This document shows, piece by piece, positions 1 to 12,900 of a DNA stretch of 64,000 nucleotides; position 1 is the stretch's first letter, and each line of letters begins with the position of its first letter. The notes beneath the pieces are model-generated. The model did not search any database and had not been told where the DNA came from. It worked only from the letters and a program-made list of their open reading frames with translations. The stretch is from Branchiostoma floridae (lineage: Eukaryota; Chordata; Leptocardii; Amphioxiformes; Branchiostomatidae). The DNA lies in contig NC_049981.1 of assembly GCF_000003815.2 (NCBI RefSeq), forward strand, positions 27,642,742 to 27,706,741, in the 5' to 3' direction. Both the position numbers and the translations under genes were made by a program.

Positions 1-170
1 GAGTTGTCAGGCTGTGCTTGGGCACCGACGGACTGCCCGAAAAAAAGTAAGCAGGGTGTGTGCGTCTGCGTCTGAGAATGGATTAAACTTGTTTTAATAA
101 ATATTTTGGAAGACTGTTGGTTTTGATTTTCCCCAATCATGTGAAAAATTAAGTCGTCATAAAAGCTTAC

Positions 171-848
171 TTTTCTCCTGGATCGTGATCGGCCCTCCAT
201 CTGCAGTGTCCTGGTGCACTGGTCCACACACTGGGCGAACTCCAGACTGGCCCTGTGTCTGCTGTAGTCCTGCCCGTTCAGACAGGCCAGGGCCGTGATA
301 TAACTACAGGCCACACGTAAGATAGCTAGCTTGGAGAGTTTCTGGTTGTACGAGTAAGAAGGGACCGCTCGCCGTAGACTCTCGAACGCCGCACTGATGG
401 TATGCACCCGGCTGCGCTCTCTGGCGTTCGCTACGATTCTCTTGTCCCTGGTGAGAGTTTTGTAGGGCCTGCCTCTCTGTCTGGACGAGGGGGAAGTCGA
501 CACAGACCAGGGCACGGGAGAGGGAGGATAAACGTCCGCCGAGGAGAAGGAGAACCTCTCGGTAGGCCCCTCCAGTCGAGACACCAGTGTGAAGTGTTGA
601 TCTGTTCTGTCAGCTGTTGCGTGCTCGCCTCCAAGCATGGCGTTGTCGACAGGCGCGACTTGCAGACGGGCATCTTCCTCCGAGTCGGATTCCTTCGGTC
701 GCTTGGTCAATTTTCGAGGTTCCCGAGCCTTTCTCTTGTTTCTCCGAGGTGGCCTGGCATCTCGTTCGGGCACAGGAGCCGCCCCCACCCGAGATAAATT
801 CCTGTCGGGCTCGTCAGGCTGCTCACAGGTGTAGCTCGGGCTTGCCAT
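171..848 (-). CDS. ATOH8: ATOH8/Net-type bHLH transcription factor, first coding exon (gene continues past the window edge)
   Basis: DNA-binding bHLH factor of the atonal-related Net/ATOH8 group, expected to act in the nucleus as a dimer on E-boxes. The reading frame starts at the ATG at 848, the first ATG after an in-frame TAA near 937. It codes about 226 residues up to a donor (AAA|GTAAGC) at 171/170. The N-terminal half is basic and proline/serine rich. The bHLH begins near residue 140 with RIVANARERSRVHTISAAFE, followed by a loop containing SYSYNQKLSKLAILRVACSY. After it comes the family-typical tail (FAQCVDQCTRTLQMEGRSRS), which is diagnostic for ATOH8 over other atonal proteins. The remaining few C-terminal residues lie in exons beyond base 1. 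The frame stays open to the window edge, but that stretch is AT-rich and looks intronic. Exon assignment is sure; the exact start is likely. Confidence 0.9.
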
Positions 849-3800
849 CCCGCCCGCAATGTGCAATGAGGGCTGGTCGTCAGTGAGCCTTCGCTGGCGA
901 GGACCTCCCAACTCCAGATGTGAATGTTCAAGAATTTATATTTAAATTACTAATCGTACCCAGATGGCTATCTACAAAAGCTGCCGCCGGCTGGCACAGA
1001 ACCGACAGCTTGGGTCAGTTGCCATGTCAGAAATTCCAACTTCCATCTCACAACAGTGGCAGGGCTAGCGGAGCCGGATGGTTGGGGTACCTGGGCAGGG
1101 CCGAGACCAGGTGGGACGGATAGGATTACAGCCACCGCCGCCCCTTGTGTTCGCGTCCTGCCTTCTGACAGGAAATCCCGCCACTTACTCGGGGTGCAGT
1201 CATCCATTTATGATAAAAAGCCAACCTGTCAGTTTACCAAGGGAGACTATTAGCAACCAGGGCACCACCTGTGCACAGAGTTAACAATGGGGATGTGTTC
1301 CGCGGGACTGCCGCAAAACAGGAGGGGTGTGACGGTGGCGACAGGTGCATCTAGTCGTAAACCCGGGCACGCCCAAATGGCTTCTATCCCTGACGAAACA
1401 GATTTGCTTCATCTAGAGATGTCTGTGGAAAGTCTGACGGGGATCTTGAGGTTTTACTGCGGGAAGGGAAATTGTGCGTGTACGGAGAAAGTCCCCGGCC
1501 TCCCCGCCAGATGTTCCCCGGTCCGACCCGCGGCAGCAGTGTTTATTGTAACCTGAGTCCGACCGCTATTTAGCCTCGCACACTCTGGGCCGAATTCCAG
1601 ATGCAGAAGCCCCCAGACAAGTATGAGGGACTGTGAATGGGGGTTGACGGTCAACTGGAGGCCACAAATTGAGAGATAATGATTGAGGGGTTATCGAACG
1701 ATGTTGCTACATACACTGTATGTAATATGATAATATTGCTGCAATTTCGTGAAGACCTTGATAGTTGCAACTGTATGCTAATGGTGGGGAATTGAATATG
1801 GTTCAAATTAAGAAAAATCACCATAATGAACGAAGATCGAAGAACTTTTGAAAATCGATAGAATGTCTATGTGCAGTTATATTGTCACACTCAGTGAAAT
1901 ATTTATATCGACCACAAAAATGATAGTATGCGTTTGTTGTGCTTCATCTTGCACCCGACCTGAGCAAATAAATCCCCAAGTGACCCCTCTTGAACATATA
2001 CACCGAAACTTAAACCGCCAATCTTGATATGGAAAGAAGTTGACGTCATGTTATTTAGTAATTGCATTAAATACATCACGATATTTGTTTCAATTGAAAG
2101 CATATCCAATTTCACTTTTTCAAACACGAATAACGTTACACCCTTTACAAGACACAATTTGAACGCAATGTCATGAGCAGAATTTGAATGGAAAAGATTC
2201 ATCAAAGGAAAAGATATTTTTTTCTGGGTGATTTAGTCAACTTTGCGTTTCCACTTAATCGTTAATAGGATTGATTATCTTGACGCGATTAGTTTTGGAT
2301 ATAACACAAAATCTAGCCATTTTGTGGTTGTTATTATATGAAAGTACATAAATGTTTAGTTAATTATGCAACGACGAACGAAACTCTCTGAAAATCTCGC
2401 ATTGATTTCGTACTTTCTTCTAATATAATTTTGCCTGAGGCTATTGACAGGATGATCCTGTCAACAGTAGGGAATTTCGCTCGCACTGTTGACAGAATAA
2501 TTCTGTCAACAGTATAATTTTCCACTACCGCCAGGATTATCCTGTCAACAGTGCAATTTTTTCTACTGTCGACAGGATCATCCTGTCAATAACCACTTCC
2601 TATGATTTTGTGACAAACGCCGTTTTTGGTCCGAATCCGATGAGCGTTCCTCCCGGCAGTGGCGCATGGCCTGCCCTCCCACCACAGCTGTGTCAACAGT
2701 TTGTTCAACGTTCAAACAAGAAAGTGCTTCACCACCCAGACGGGTTATTCTCGCACAAATAAGGTACGGTAATAATTGGAGCCGGGCTCACATGTGGTGC
2801 AAGGCGCACTTGACATGTTTAGAACTTTATAGAAAGCTGTATCCATCATGGTATCAAGTTTTCCTGGCAAGAAAATCGTCCGTTTGTTTTCTGGTGTTCG
2901 ACTTTGTCGGAGGTGAAACAACAGCAACAGGAAAGCGAAAAAAACAACAACACATTTCGCTAAGTTGCTGTCCGAATCGAATCTGAAATAAATGAATATG
3001 AAACATAGTCGATCGCAAATTCTCGCTAGTTGCTACATTCAAGTGTATGATACAATATCAATTGGATGGTAATGCGCATGCATACTTGCAAAATGTACTA
3101 AAGTAAGAAATTCATTTTCAAGTAACTATCACTTGTATTCACAGGACGTCAGAAGTCTAAATTTGATATACTCGCTTTGTTTTGAAATCCTGTCTTCACC
3201 AGAAAAGACTCCGGTATCATAGGCAATGGTCATTGCCAGGAAAACGATGAAATTAAAACATCTCATCAGAGGAAAAATAATTGCAATAGAGGGTTTGTCG
3301 TAATTTAGGCTCGTAAGTGCCTTTCCATTGCTATCATCGCCTTAATATACATGAATACACTAGTCTGATGATACGCGATTTGTATTAGGTCCACGACCTT
3401 CCAAGTCCCATCATCACTTTTCAACAGCGACGTCAAGCGGCGAACGGGAAAAACGCAGGCATGGAGTTGGATGTTTCCTGGAGGTAAACTGTTGGGAGGT
3501 AAACTGGCAAACAAACTGGATGGCTACTACGTATGTGGGCAATGTAGTATCTGTAGATGAGGGGAAGTATCTAAGCTGATCATGAGGACCTTCAACATCC
3601 TGACCTTACCATTTGCACACCTTCACTGCATAGCCTGGTTCCTCCTGCCAGCGTCTTGACGATTATAGAAAGACCACCAGCTATTATGAATAGTCTCTAC
3701 AGAGAGAGGAACTACATATTTGGTGGTCTGCACATCTGGACATTGTTCTTTCACTCAATATCGTGGGTTTCACCTGGCGGACCTTGATGTCATTCACAAA

Positions 3801-6800
3801 CAAGGCCCTCTTGTATAATGAACAGACACACATACTGGAGTATTTATGCCTGCAATAAAGAACATGACACAAAACTCTTCAGCATTGAAGTGTTTTATAT
3901 GCAACAGGCTCCTTTGACAAACAAAACGGCATAAACCAAGCTGCTCTCTGTACATTACGTAGATCAACAATTCGAAATAAATCTTCATTAACTTTGAAAT
4001 AACTTTTCATTCAACCCTTTGGAAGCATTCTCTCTCTCTCAGACTCTCACACACCAATATATTTACCACAACTAGCAACATTTATATTCCATAACCTCTT
4101 TCTGTATGTGAACACCACATTATTTTCACTGTACATAATGTTTGTTCATATATGCCTTCTCAGCATATTTTCTCATCTAGCACTCAATCCTTGACCAGCC
4201 AACCTCATTAAATTCAACAGTTGTAATTGTGTAAGTTATCTATATTGATATAGTTCATACTTCATAGCCATTGTTTTCAGTGAATGCTACTTTTATCTCC
4301 AGCTGACAGCACTTCACAAAGCTTGGTAGGTAACTGTTCCAACTTTCAATGATATTGTTATTAGATATGTTTGCCCGTGACTTCACAGGCTAGCACATTC
4401 AAATTTTAACTACTGCATTTACCAGGTAAAATCTAACAAGTGTGGCCAAAGTTTCAGTACAGTTTGCACTACTAAAGAAACTACATGAATGCAAGTCAAG
4501 TGTAGTCATAGATGCAATTCTAGTGTTGACAGCTCTCGACTTGTATACTATTAAGATTTTTAGCAGAGCCGCCACTGCATGTGGTGAAGGAATCTACATC
4601 AGTTCTACAGTTAGCATCCACTGTTGCACAAATTAAATCATAAAGAACAAAATTCCCATTTCAAAGATCAGCATCTCACCTCAATCTAACAACAGACTTA
4701 ACATGTCAACTTGAACTCCATTGTTACATGACAGTTGTAATAATGAAGTCCTTGTTTTGGTTATGCTTTGGTCACAGAATTCAAATCAGATCAGAAGTTA
4801 AACATACAAACCATATTCAACATTGTATTGGTATACTGTGTGCTTCTTTTTGTAAACTTCTATCACATATTCAACTTTTTCTATGTCAATACTGCCTTTT
4901 CAAAGCAAAGAAAACACACACTGGTGAGAGATAGTCTATACAAAACAAAACATTACAATATCTCCACAACAGTTTCATAAGTATTCTACAAAGGCTTAAG
5001 CCCTTTATGATTCAATGTCTTGTTGTCTATATGCATTGATATTTCTATAGTCTTCTTTATTTTCCCACAACTACTAACCAATCGGCTCTCAAGTTCCCAT
5101 AACAATTAACTAACCATACTAAGTTACAGTTTATCTTGTTGTGTCTCTTTGTGTCCCAAAGTGTTGACTGGCTTCAGTAGTGCATATATGTGACAGTTTG
5201 CTAATCTTAAAACATCTTTATTAGTCACTGCCAGGCAAAGCTGTATTTCCTAATGTAGGCTGTCCAATCACTTATAGTAGTTAGCATGTGGACATTACTT
5301 GTTAGAGTGTAGCACAGTGCAAGGCAATTGCAAAGTTGGCTTTGTAATTTGCCAATCATCTAGATATACAGTTCACTACATGTATACAGGGCTAGTTAGT
5401 GAGCAATGGCTGCATCAGCCATGTTTCTACATTTGTACTTGAATGACTCTTGAATGTGACCATTTCTGTTTTGTGATAGACCCAGATACAAACAAGCTCC
5501 TTAAGTATAATGTGGGCAAGAATGCCAGCAAGCCTCAATTTCAAAAACAAATCACTCACATTTTACATCTGTGTATTTTCTATTAGGTGGACCTGTTCCT
5601 AAGCTACAAACAAAAATGTCATTGTAGTGTCCTGAACATCCAACTTTCATATGCAAACAATGAAGTGAGTCCTATCAAGTTTGAGTTGACAATTCAAACT
5701 TTAAAAAAAAGGTAATAAACTCTTTGACATTCACATATTTGTGACAGCTTGTTTAGCTTCAAGTAAATGGGCACTGGGGTAAACTTTTTGTGGGGAAATG
5801 AACTACAAGTTGTAAATAAATGATTCAAACTTGGAATGACAGTTCAAATGAAGAAGAGTTACTATATGTTTGACTTCAAGAAAGCTGCCCGCTTTTTGCT
5901 TTTCAGTGTCAATATCGGGCAGTATATATCATACACAATATCATTATACATGTATGTATCGAATTGAATACAATTTTTCAATCAACAAACTACTATAATT
6001 ACAAACTTCATGAGCTTCACATTTCACACCTCTTTTTGTACATTTTCATTCCAGGCAAACTTGACAGAAAGTAATGGAGATGATCAAACTAAATTAAAGT
6101 TGTGTGGACACAGGGATTTCCAAAGGTTTAGGGGTGCAAAACATGGGGCTCAATTCATAAAGTACAATGAAAATTTAAAGTACAGCAATACTTCTCTGAC
6201 CAGAATAGTCATTATCACAAGTAAATGTATAGATGATTGGTACACAAACTTTGGGAGAAGCTAGCTAATTTAACATCAAATTAAGCCTCCTAAAACCAAT
6301 GGAACATCCCCAGATACACACTATACAAAGTGATCAACCTAAATGGTTAAGTAACGTTAAACTTAGATCTTTTGTGAAAAATAACAGCTTGAAACAAAGG
6401 TGACAAAGAATGACTAGAATGTAAAAGCAACAACAAAAATAAAGAAGTGGAAAGATAAAACTTTGTGGCTTCTTAGTGGAAAGTCAAAGAAAACAGCAGC
6501 AACAGCCTCAGTCCAACTCAGCACCAAGTCACACAATATAAACTTTAAATCAACACCACTTAGGAATAGCTCTTACTTTCTTTCCGATAGCATTTACAAA
6601 GGATAGTCAGCAAAGAAAAAATATCTCTTCTCTTCAATTAAGTAGCTACAAATTTACGCTGTCTCGGATAGCAACGAGAATGTATCATCTTTGTATAACC
6701 CATTCAAGTCTCTAATGAAGCGAACTGAACATTTACATACCCAAAGCATTGTCAAGGGTATCATATAGACAGCATAGTGAAGCACTGATAGCAACATCAC

Positions 6801-6917
6801 ATAAGGTTTTCATTTTCATTGCTGAAGGCAACAGTTATACATCACTATGCAAAACATTAATTTACATTTGTACAAACCACAGCGGCCAGTTGTAGTGCAT
6901 ATGGCTGGAGCGAGCCA
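849..6917. other. Intergenic region upstream of ATOH8 and downstream of the CCDC6 stop
   Basis: The first 800 bases are relatively GC-rich and probably hold the ATOH8 promoter and 5' UTR. The rest is AT-rich with no reading frame that resembles a protein family. The part just below 6918 is presumably CCDC6 3' UTR, but I cannot place its end. A cluster of palindromes is listed separately. Short open frames here show no conserved motif. Confidence 0.5.
2442..2596. repeat. Four clustered palindromes with core TTGACAGGAT-n-ATCCTGTCAA
   Basis: Four near-identical inverted repeats lie within 155 bases, at about 2444-2464, 2484-2513, 2531-2552 (left arm partly lost) and 2565-2594. Each is built from TGTTGACAGGAT and its reverse complement around a 1-3 base centre. 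Spacers are unrelated AT-rich sequence of about 20 bases. No reading frame covers them. Confidence 0.8.
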
Positions 6918-9900
6918 CTATGTAGAGGGGGAGGCAGGTTTGGCAAATCCCTTGTCAGGGCTGCTAATGGAAGAGGGCCTGCTGGCTGGCCGCTGGAAAA
7001 TAGTCAAAATCAACGTGTCCTTGAGTACATGTACTTGAAAATCTCAGCTCTTACATATCAGGATTACCTGAGGGTGGCTTACAAGTCATATGTATGCATG
7101 GTTACAAAAATATATGTATGATGTCTGTAGTGTGGTTTGTATTTGTCAATGGAGGTTTCAGTCTTATACAAGTATGGTGAATCAGACTCAAATTGGTAAT
7201 AAAAAGACTGACATTACATAATTGAATTTTTTTTTTAAATACATAGAAAGCATGAGCGTCGGCGAACTATCAAACACGTTAGTGAACTACATGATATTTA
7301 CATCAGCAAAATGAAATTTCATAATAGTATAAAAGATTTTGTGTCCCTAATTTCTTTTTACCAAGTTAAATTTTCAAGCCATCATGCTATCAAGTGACAT
7401 GACTGATGCTTTCTGCACTCTACATTTCCCTTTTAACATTCCTAATATCTCCATGCATGACCTACGACCTTAAGCCTAACAGACAGACTTACCAGAGGTG
7501 GCGACATGCTGGTGAAGTGCATGCTGGGAGTCGACTGGAAACTACAGCTAGAGGAAGAGCAGCGGCTGAGTGGCGAGGGAGGGCCAAATGGAGAGTGGCT
7601 GAAAGTCGCACCTATGGAACGCAAAGGGCAAAATTATCATTCAAAATCCCAATAATGAAAACATGCTCCAATTTACGTTTTGCTAACATGTGCAGTACTA
7701 TGTGCCTATTTTTGGGATCCCAAATTTCCAACAAAATTTATGAGACTTTGTTCTTTTCATTAACTCTGTTACAATAACTACACAGATTTCTGGCTGACAA
7801 GTTAAATAACCTACTGTGGTGGTCATGTAAGTCTGATATGCAGCTTTAGTTTTGACATGTCATGTCATCTCTTGTCAATTGGTAAGGATATGTCTGTGCT
7901 GTCTTGAGTTTTAAAAAAAATACACCATATTTGAGTCATAACTGCACAGGATGCTTTGTGTAGAGAACAAGAAGCAAGTTGTAAAAAGACATGAAAAGTG
8001 TGAAACAGTTTGTGATCTGTGGACAGTGTCTCCATTTTCCATTGACAAAATACCAATAAACCCTTTGACGTCTTTCAGGTAACACTAACTTAAAGGTAAC
8101 ATTGTAAGTAACCAATAGTTCTTCCATTTTTATTACAAATGATATCTGAACTGATGAATAGAAATAGCAAAGGAATAATCAAATCATTAAAATATTTAAA
8201 GATTTTTCTTCTGGATATTTTGCCAGTAGCAAGAAAGCAGTCTTTCCGATGCTCAAAGCAAACAATCATATGCTTTGCTTTCACAGCATGAATTTTGTTG
8301 ATGGAAAAGGCAGAAATGTCCACATATCACAAGTGTGAAGACAAACGTGAGAGGTTTCCTACTTTGTCCTTCATTCCCACCTGGTGACATGGATCGGCTG
8401 GAGGAGGGGGAGTAGGGGATGGGGCTGGAGACCGTACGTGGTCGGATGCCTCCGTGGGACGCCATCTCATTAAAGGCCCTGAAACACAGCATACATTACA
8501 GTTACATGACACTGCAAATTTGGGGAGGGTTATAAGATCTGCATGGACATTACCATCTAAGTTGCCTGAAATCTGCATACTTACCGGTATGCATAGGTTT
8601 CCTACAGTATCATTTTTTTTAATGTATTTGAAGAATGTGCACCCAGGAATAAATAAATGAAAATATCTTTTCATTCAATCTCTATCACTGGATACATTTT
8701 ACTATACAAAATTACAAATGTACTACTGCATATTTAAGTTTTAGTAGCTTCTTCTCTTTTTAAAACACATGGCTACATACTTGAATCATTACAGAAACAT
8801 TTGTGCATGATACGAGGTATTTTAGGGTATCCTTCTTTGTTATCTCTTTTCAAACTGAATTGATTTGAACATAGATGGACGCCCGTTTTTGTACGAAGTT
8901 GCCAGTGAAACATAAGCTCCAACAGATGAAGGTAAGAAGACCCTGACCTCTCCTCATCCATCTCCAGACTGGACTCGCTCTCGGACAGCTGTCTGCTCAG
9001 CGCCTCTCTTCTCTCCATCTCCCGCAGGAGTTTCCGCTGCAGCCTCACGTTCTCCTCCTTAATCTGCTTCTCCTCAGCAACATAGTGCGCCATCTTCTCC
9101 GCATCTGTAGTGGGGTCAACGACACCTTCAGCATGTTCAAGAAACCCCTACAGACTTATCAACTAGAGCTGGAGCAGCCAAAACCTATTAGCACTGGCCT
9201 CACAGGCTTTTCGATGGATTTGCAGCATTTTCTGCATGTCAATCCCTCAAAATATGAGTCAAACAATGAAATGAAATGAAATATGACACATTCTAGTTTC
9301 CAGTCCTTTAATATCAAAAAGGCAAAAAAAAGAATATGCACATCTTTCCTAAGACTTTGTGAACCATGCCCTTGATTCGTAGATCCTACTTATACTCACT
9401 GTTGCATACAAACTGAACCAGTGAAACATGATAAATCTGAGGTAGGACATAGCTATAAGCAGTGGTTGTAACAAATAAAATCTTAAAATCCAGCCCGACT
9501 CACGCTCTTGCTGAGCCAGCTCTAGTTGTCTCCTGAGCTTGGACACCTCGTTGCGCAGGTACTGTACGTGCATGGTCAGGTTCTGGGCAGTGTCGCCCTC
9601 CGTCAGTTCCCGTGGGGAGGGGGGTGCAGACACAGGCTGGTCCAGTCTCTCCTGTAGCAGCCTATTCAGATCAAAATACATTATTGTATGATCTTTTGTT
9701 TAGTACAACATGTGATCCATTATATTAAAACTGTATTGTTTTAGCTTGGTAAACTATAAGTTGTTCTGAAATGTTCATGATTGCCTGTGTGTACAGGGGT
9801 TTTCTTGCCTCTCTGTACATTCAAACATTTTATTTTGGGTGTGTCTGCATGTATGTGTTTATAGGTCATGTGTGTTCATAGTTACTAAAAATATACTGTC

Positions 9901-12900
9901 AGTAAAGTAAAGTGAGAATGAAGCTGGTTTCACTGCACTGGTCAGACTTGGGATTCACAGGAAGTAAAGGTCAGAGGTGATCTTCTAACATCCTTTATCA
10001 TACATGAAAGACTTTCCAGGTCATGGGGGCAATGGTAGAGTGTACTTATTGAAGGGGAGATATTGTTTGCGTCTGTCTGCTTGTCTATGTTCTTGGCATT
10101 ACATATTTCCCACCTTTATCATAGAATGACAGGAAGCAGTCAATGCACACATGAAATGTCAATTAAAACCATGATTCCCAAATTACAATTAAACGATTAC
10201 AGATGAAAAACATGGAGTCACAAGACCTTCAAACTGTCGTTCTGTTTGGCATGCTGGCTTTAAGTTTTGTGCACTGTAGATGTACTAACCTTTTCTCTGC
10301 CTCCAGTCTGTCCATGCGTTTCCACAGCCGGTTGTGTACTATAAATATACTAACCTTTTCTCTGCCTCCAGTCTGTCCATGCGTTTCCAGAGCCGGTTGT
10401 GTACTATAGATGTACTAACCTTTTCTCTGCCTCCAGTCTGTCCATGCGTTTCCAGAGCCGGTTGTGTACTATAGATGTACTAACCTTTTCTCTGCCTCCA
10501 GTCTGTCCATGCGTTTCCAGAGCCGGTTGTGTACTATAGATGTACTAACCTTTTCTCTGCCTCCAGTCTGTCCATGCGTTTCCACAGCCGGTTGTGTACT
10601 ATAGATGTACTAACCTTTTCTCTGCCTCCAGTCTGTCCATGCGTTTCCACAGCCAGTTGTGCACTATAGATGTACTAACCTTTTCTCTGCCTCCAGTCTG
10701 TCCATGCGTTTCCAGAGCCGGTTGTGTACTATAGATGTACAAACCTTTTCTCTGCCTCCATGCGTTTCCACAGCCAGTTGTGTACTATAGATGTACTAAC
10801 CTTTTCTCTGCCTCCAGTCTGTCCATGCGTTTCCACAGCCGGTTGACCAGAGCCTCCTGCTCTTGCTCTAGGGTGTTCTCCAGCTCCACCTTCTCACGAC
10901 GCAGCTGCAAAGGTCAAAATTCCTGTTACTGACTTTGTCCGTCATGTTAGCTTTTCTACATCGCACAAGAACATGTCAAATTTTACAGGACGTTCTGTTG
11001 TTTTAATCATACTTTTATCAACAAAATTTCTTCAAATACATTTATAAAATCAAACCTGCACAAGTGACCACCTCTATGTAAAGACCAATGTGACAACATT
11101 TTGGTGGTCCCTTAAATAATTTTCCCAATTAACACAAGCATCAAGAATTCTGTCTATAGTGACCATCTGTCCACATAGACCAGATTGGTCCTAAGTTGTC
11201 TTCTTCATTGTGTAGGTTTGCCTTAAAAGCGGCTACCAACATTACTATGAACTTCATGGAAATGTATTCCCCCCATAATGTTAGTATTGACAAGCCCATT
11301 CCTTGTCCTAGTTTCAAAAAGCAAAGGTGTACAGCTTAACTTGGGTCTGACCTGTTCCAAGTTGTTTTGCTTCTGGTGGATCTCGTTCTCAAGCTTCTCG
11401 ATCTTCCTCATGAGTTTGTTAACCTGGAACTCCTGCTCCTGCTCCAGGGTCTGCTCCAGTTGGACCTTCTCCTCACGCAGCTAAACACAAACAAAAACAA
11501 ACATTATGCAAAAACACAATCAATAGTTTTTAATCAAAAACTGAAAATTACCAAGCTAAGTTTTACTTTATGTTCAGTAACAAGTTGACAAGCATATAAA
11601 AAGATTTTCTGAACTAGATTTTCTAACTAAACATAGTGTCTGTAAAATTCAAAAGGAAACAGCGTTTAAACTTGTGTGAAGAGAACCAGTGTTTAAACTT
11701 GTGTGACACTTCCAGCCCACAGGAAGAGAAGAATCAAGCTTGCTGTCCCAACACTTCCTGCCCTGGAGTCATCCTACATCCTCAACATTCCACAGTCACA
11801 CACAGGCAAACCACCACTTCCCACAAACCAGCTCTGGAGGAACTTTCACAGCTGGGGACTCAACCACAGGACTGTGTCAATCAACTCTTCCTGTATGTTA
11901 ACAGTTAGGTTTAACTATAGAATATGTATGTGGTTCTGTTTCTGTACATGTTGAAGACTGGGACCGCTACTACTGAGTACTACACTTGCGAGAACAAATT
12001 GATCATCCCTCATAGACCTGCATACTTAAGAGGGTTCTACACAACAGAGCTTTCAAGGCTCAAGCACATTATGTTTCAAAGTGGCTCATATACATGCACA
12101 TGTACTGAATGTAGCCTGGCATGCTCATGTTAGTGGAGGTTACACTGTATCTATGACTTGAGTGTGAGGTCTGCTCGTACCTTCATGAGCTTGCGCGACA
12201 GGTCGTTGGTGAGGAACTCCTCCTCCTGCTCATAGTTCATGGCCAGCTTCTCCTTCTCCTTCTTCAGTGACTGGATCTTCTTCAGGAGTGTGTTACTGAT
12301 GAACTCTTCTTCCTGCTCCGCACGGGCTTGCTGTGGGAGGAACATATTTAACATGTTGTTAGATATAGCTATGTTTTCTGATAAGGAACATACTATACCT
12401 CCACATTTATCATGATATCCTTGGGAGTAAAACAATTTTGAGTGCATTTTCTGTGAGTTTTTGTAAATTCCTTGAATGATGCATCTTTTTTACAGTTATC
12501 AATTGAGAAATAGGGAAAACATAAGCCACTTTGTATCTAACCCAAATCCCAACTGTTCATAAAAGCTCTGGTACATTTTCCCATACAATCTCTTATTTCT
12601 TTATTTCCCCAAGAACCAGATTTCATCAGGCCTAAACACAACTCCCAGGGTTCTAGCTAGTGCATTTTAGCGTAGTGGGCCACTATGCTAAAATTTTTGA
12701 CCACTACGCTAAAACAAGGGCCACTATGCTAACTAGTGTAGTGGTGCTTGGCTATCATTTGCTTGTTCAACAATGTCTAATCAATGTCTGAACAATGAAA
12801 AATGATGATAGGCAACTCAAAACTGACCCCAAAATCCTTCAAATTACATGTGATGTTAACAGAGTGACAACTTTTAACTCTACATTTTAAAAATGACCCC

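Noticed and set aside
2666-2986. 106-codon plus-strand frame with Cys/Trp residues
   Set aside because: No domain order recognised and an AT-rich non-coding look.
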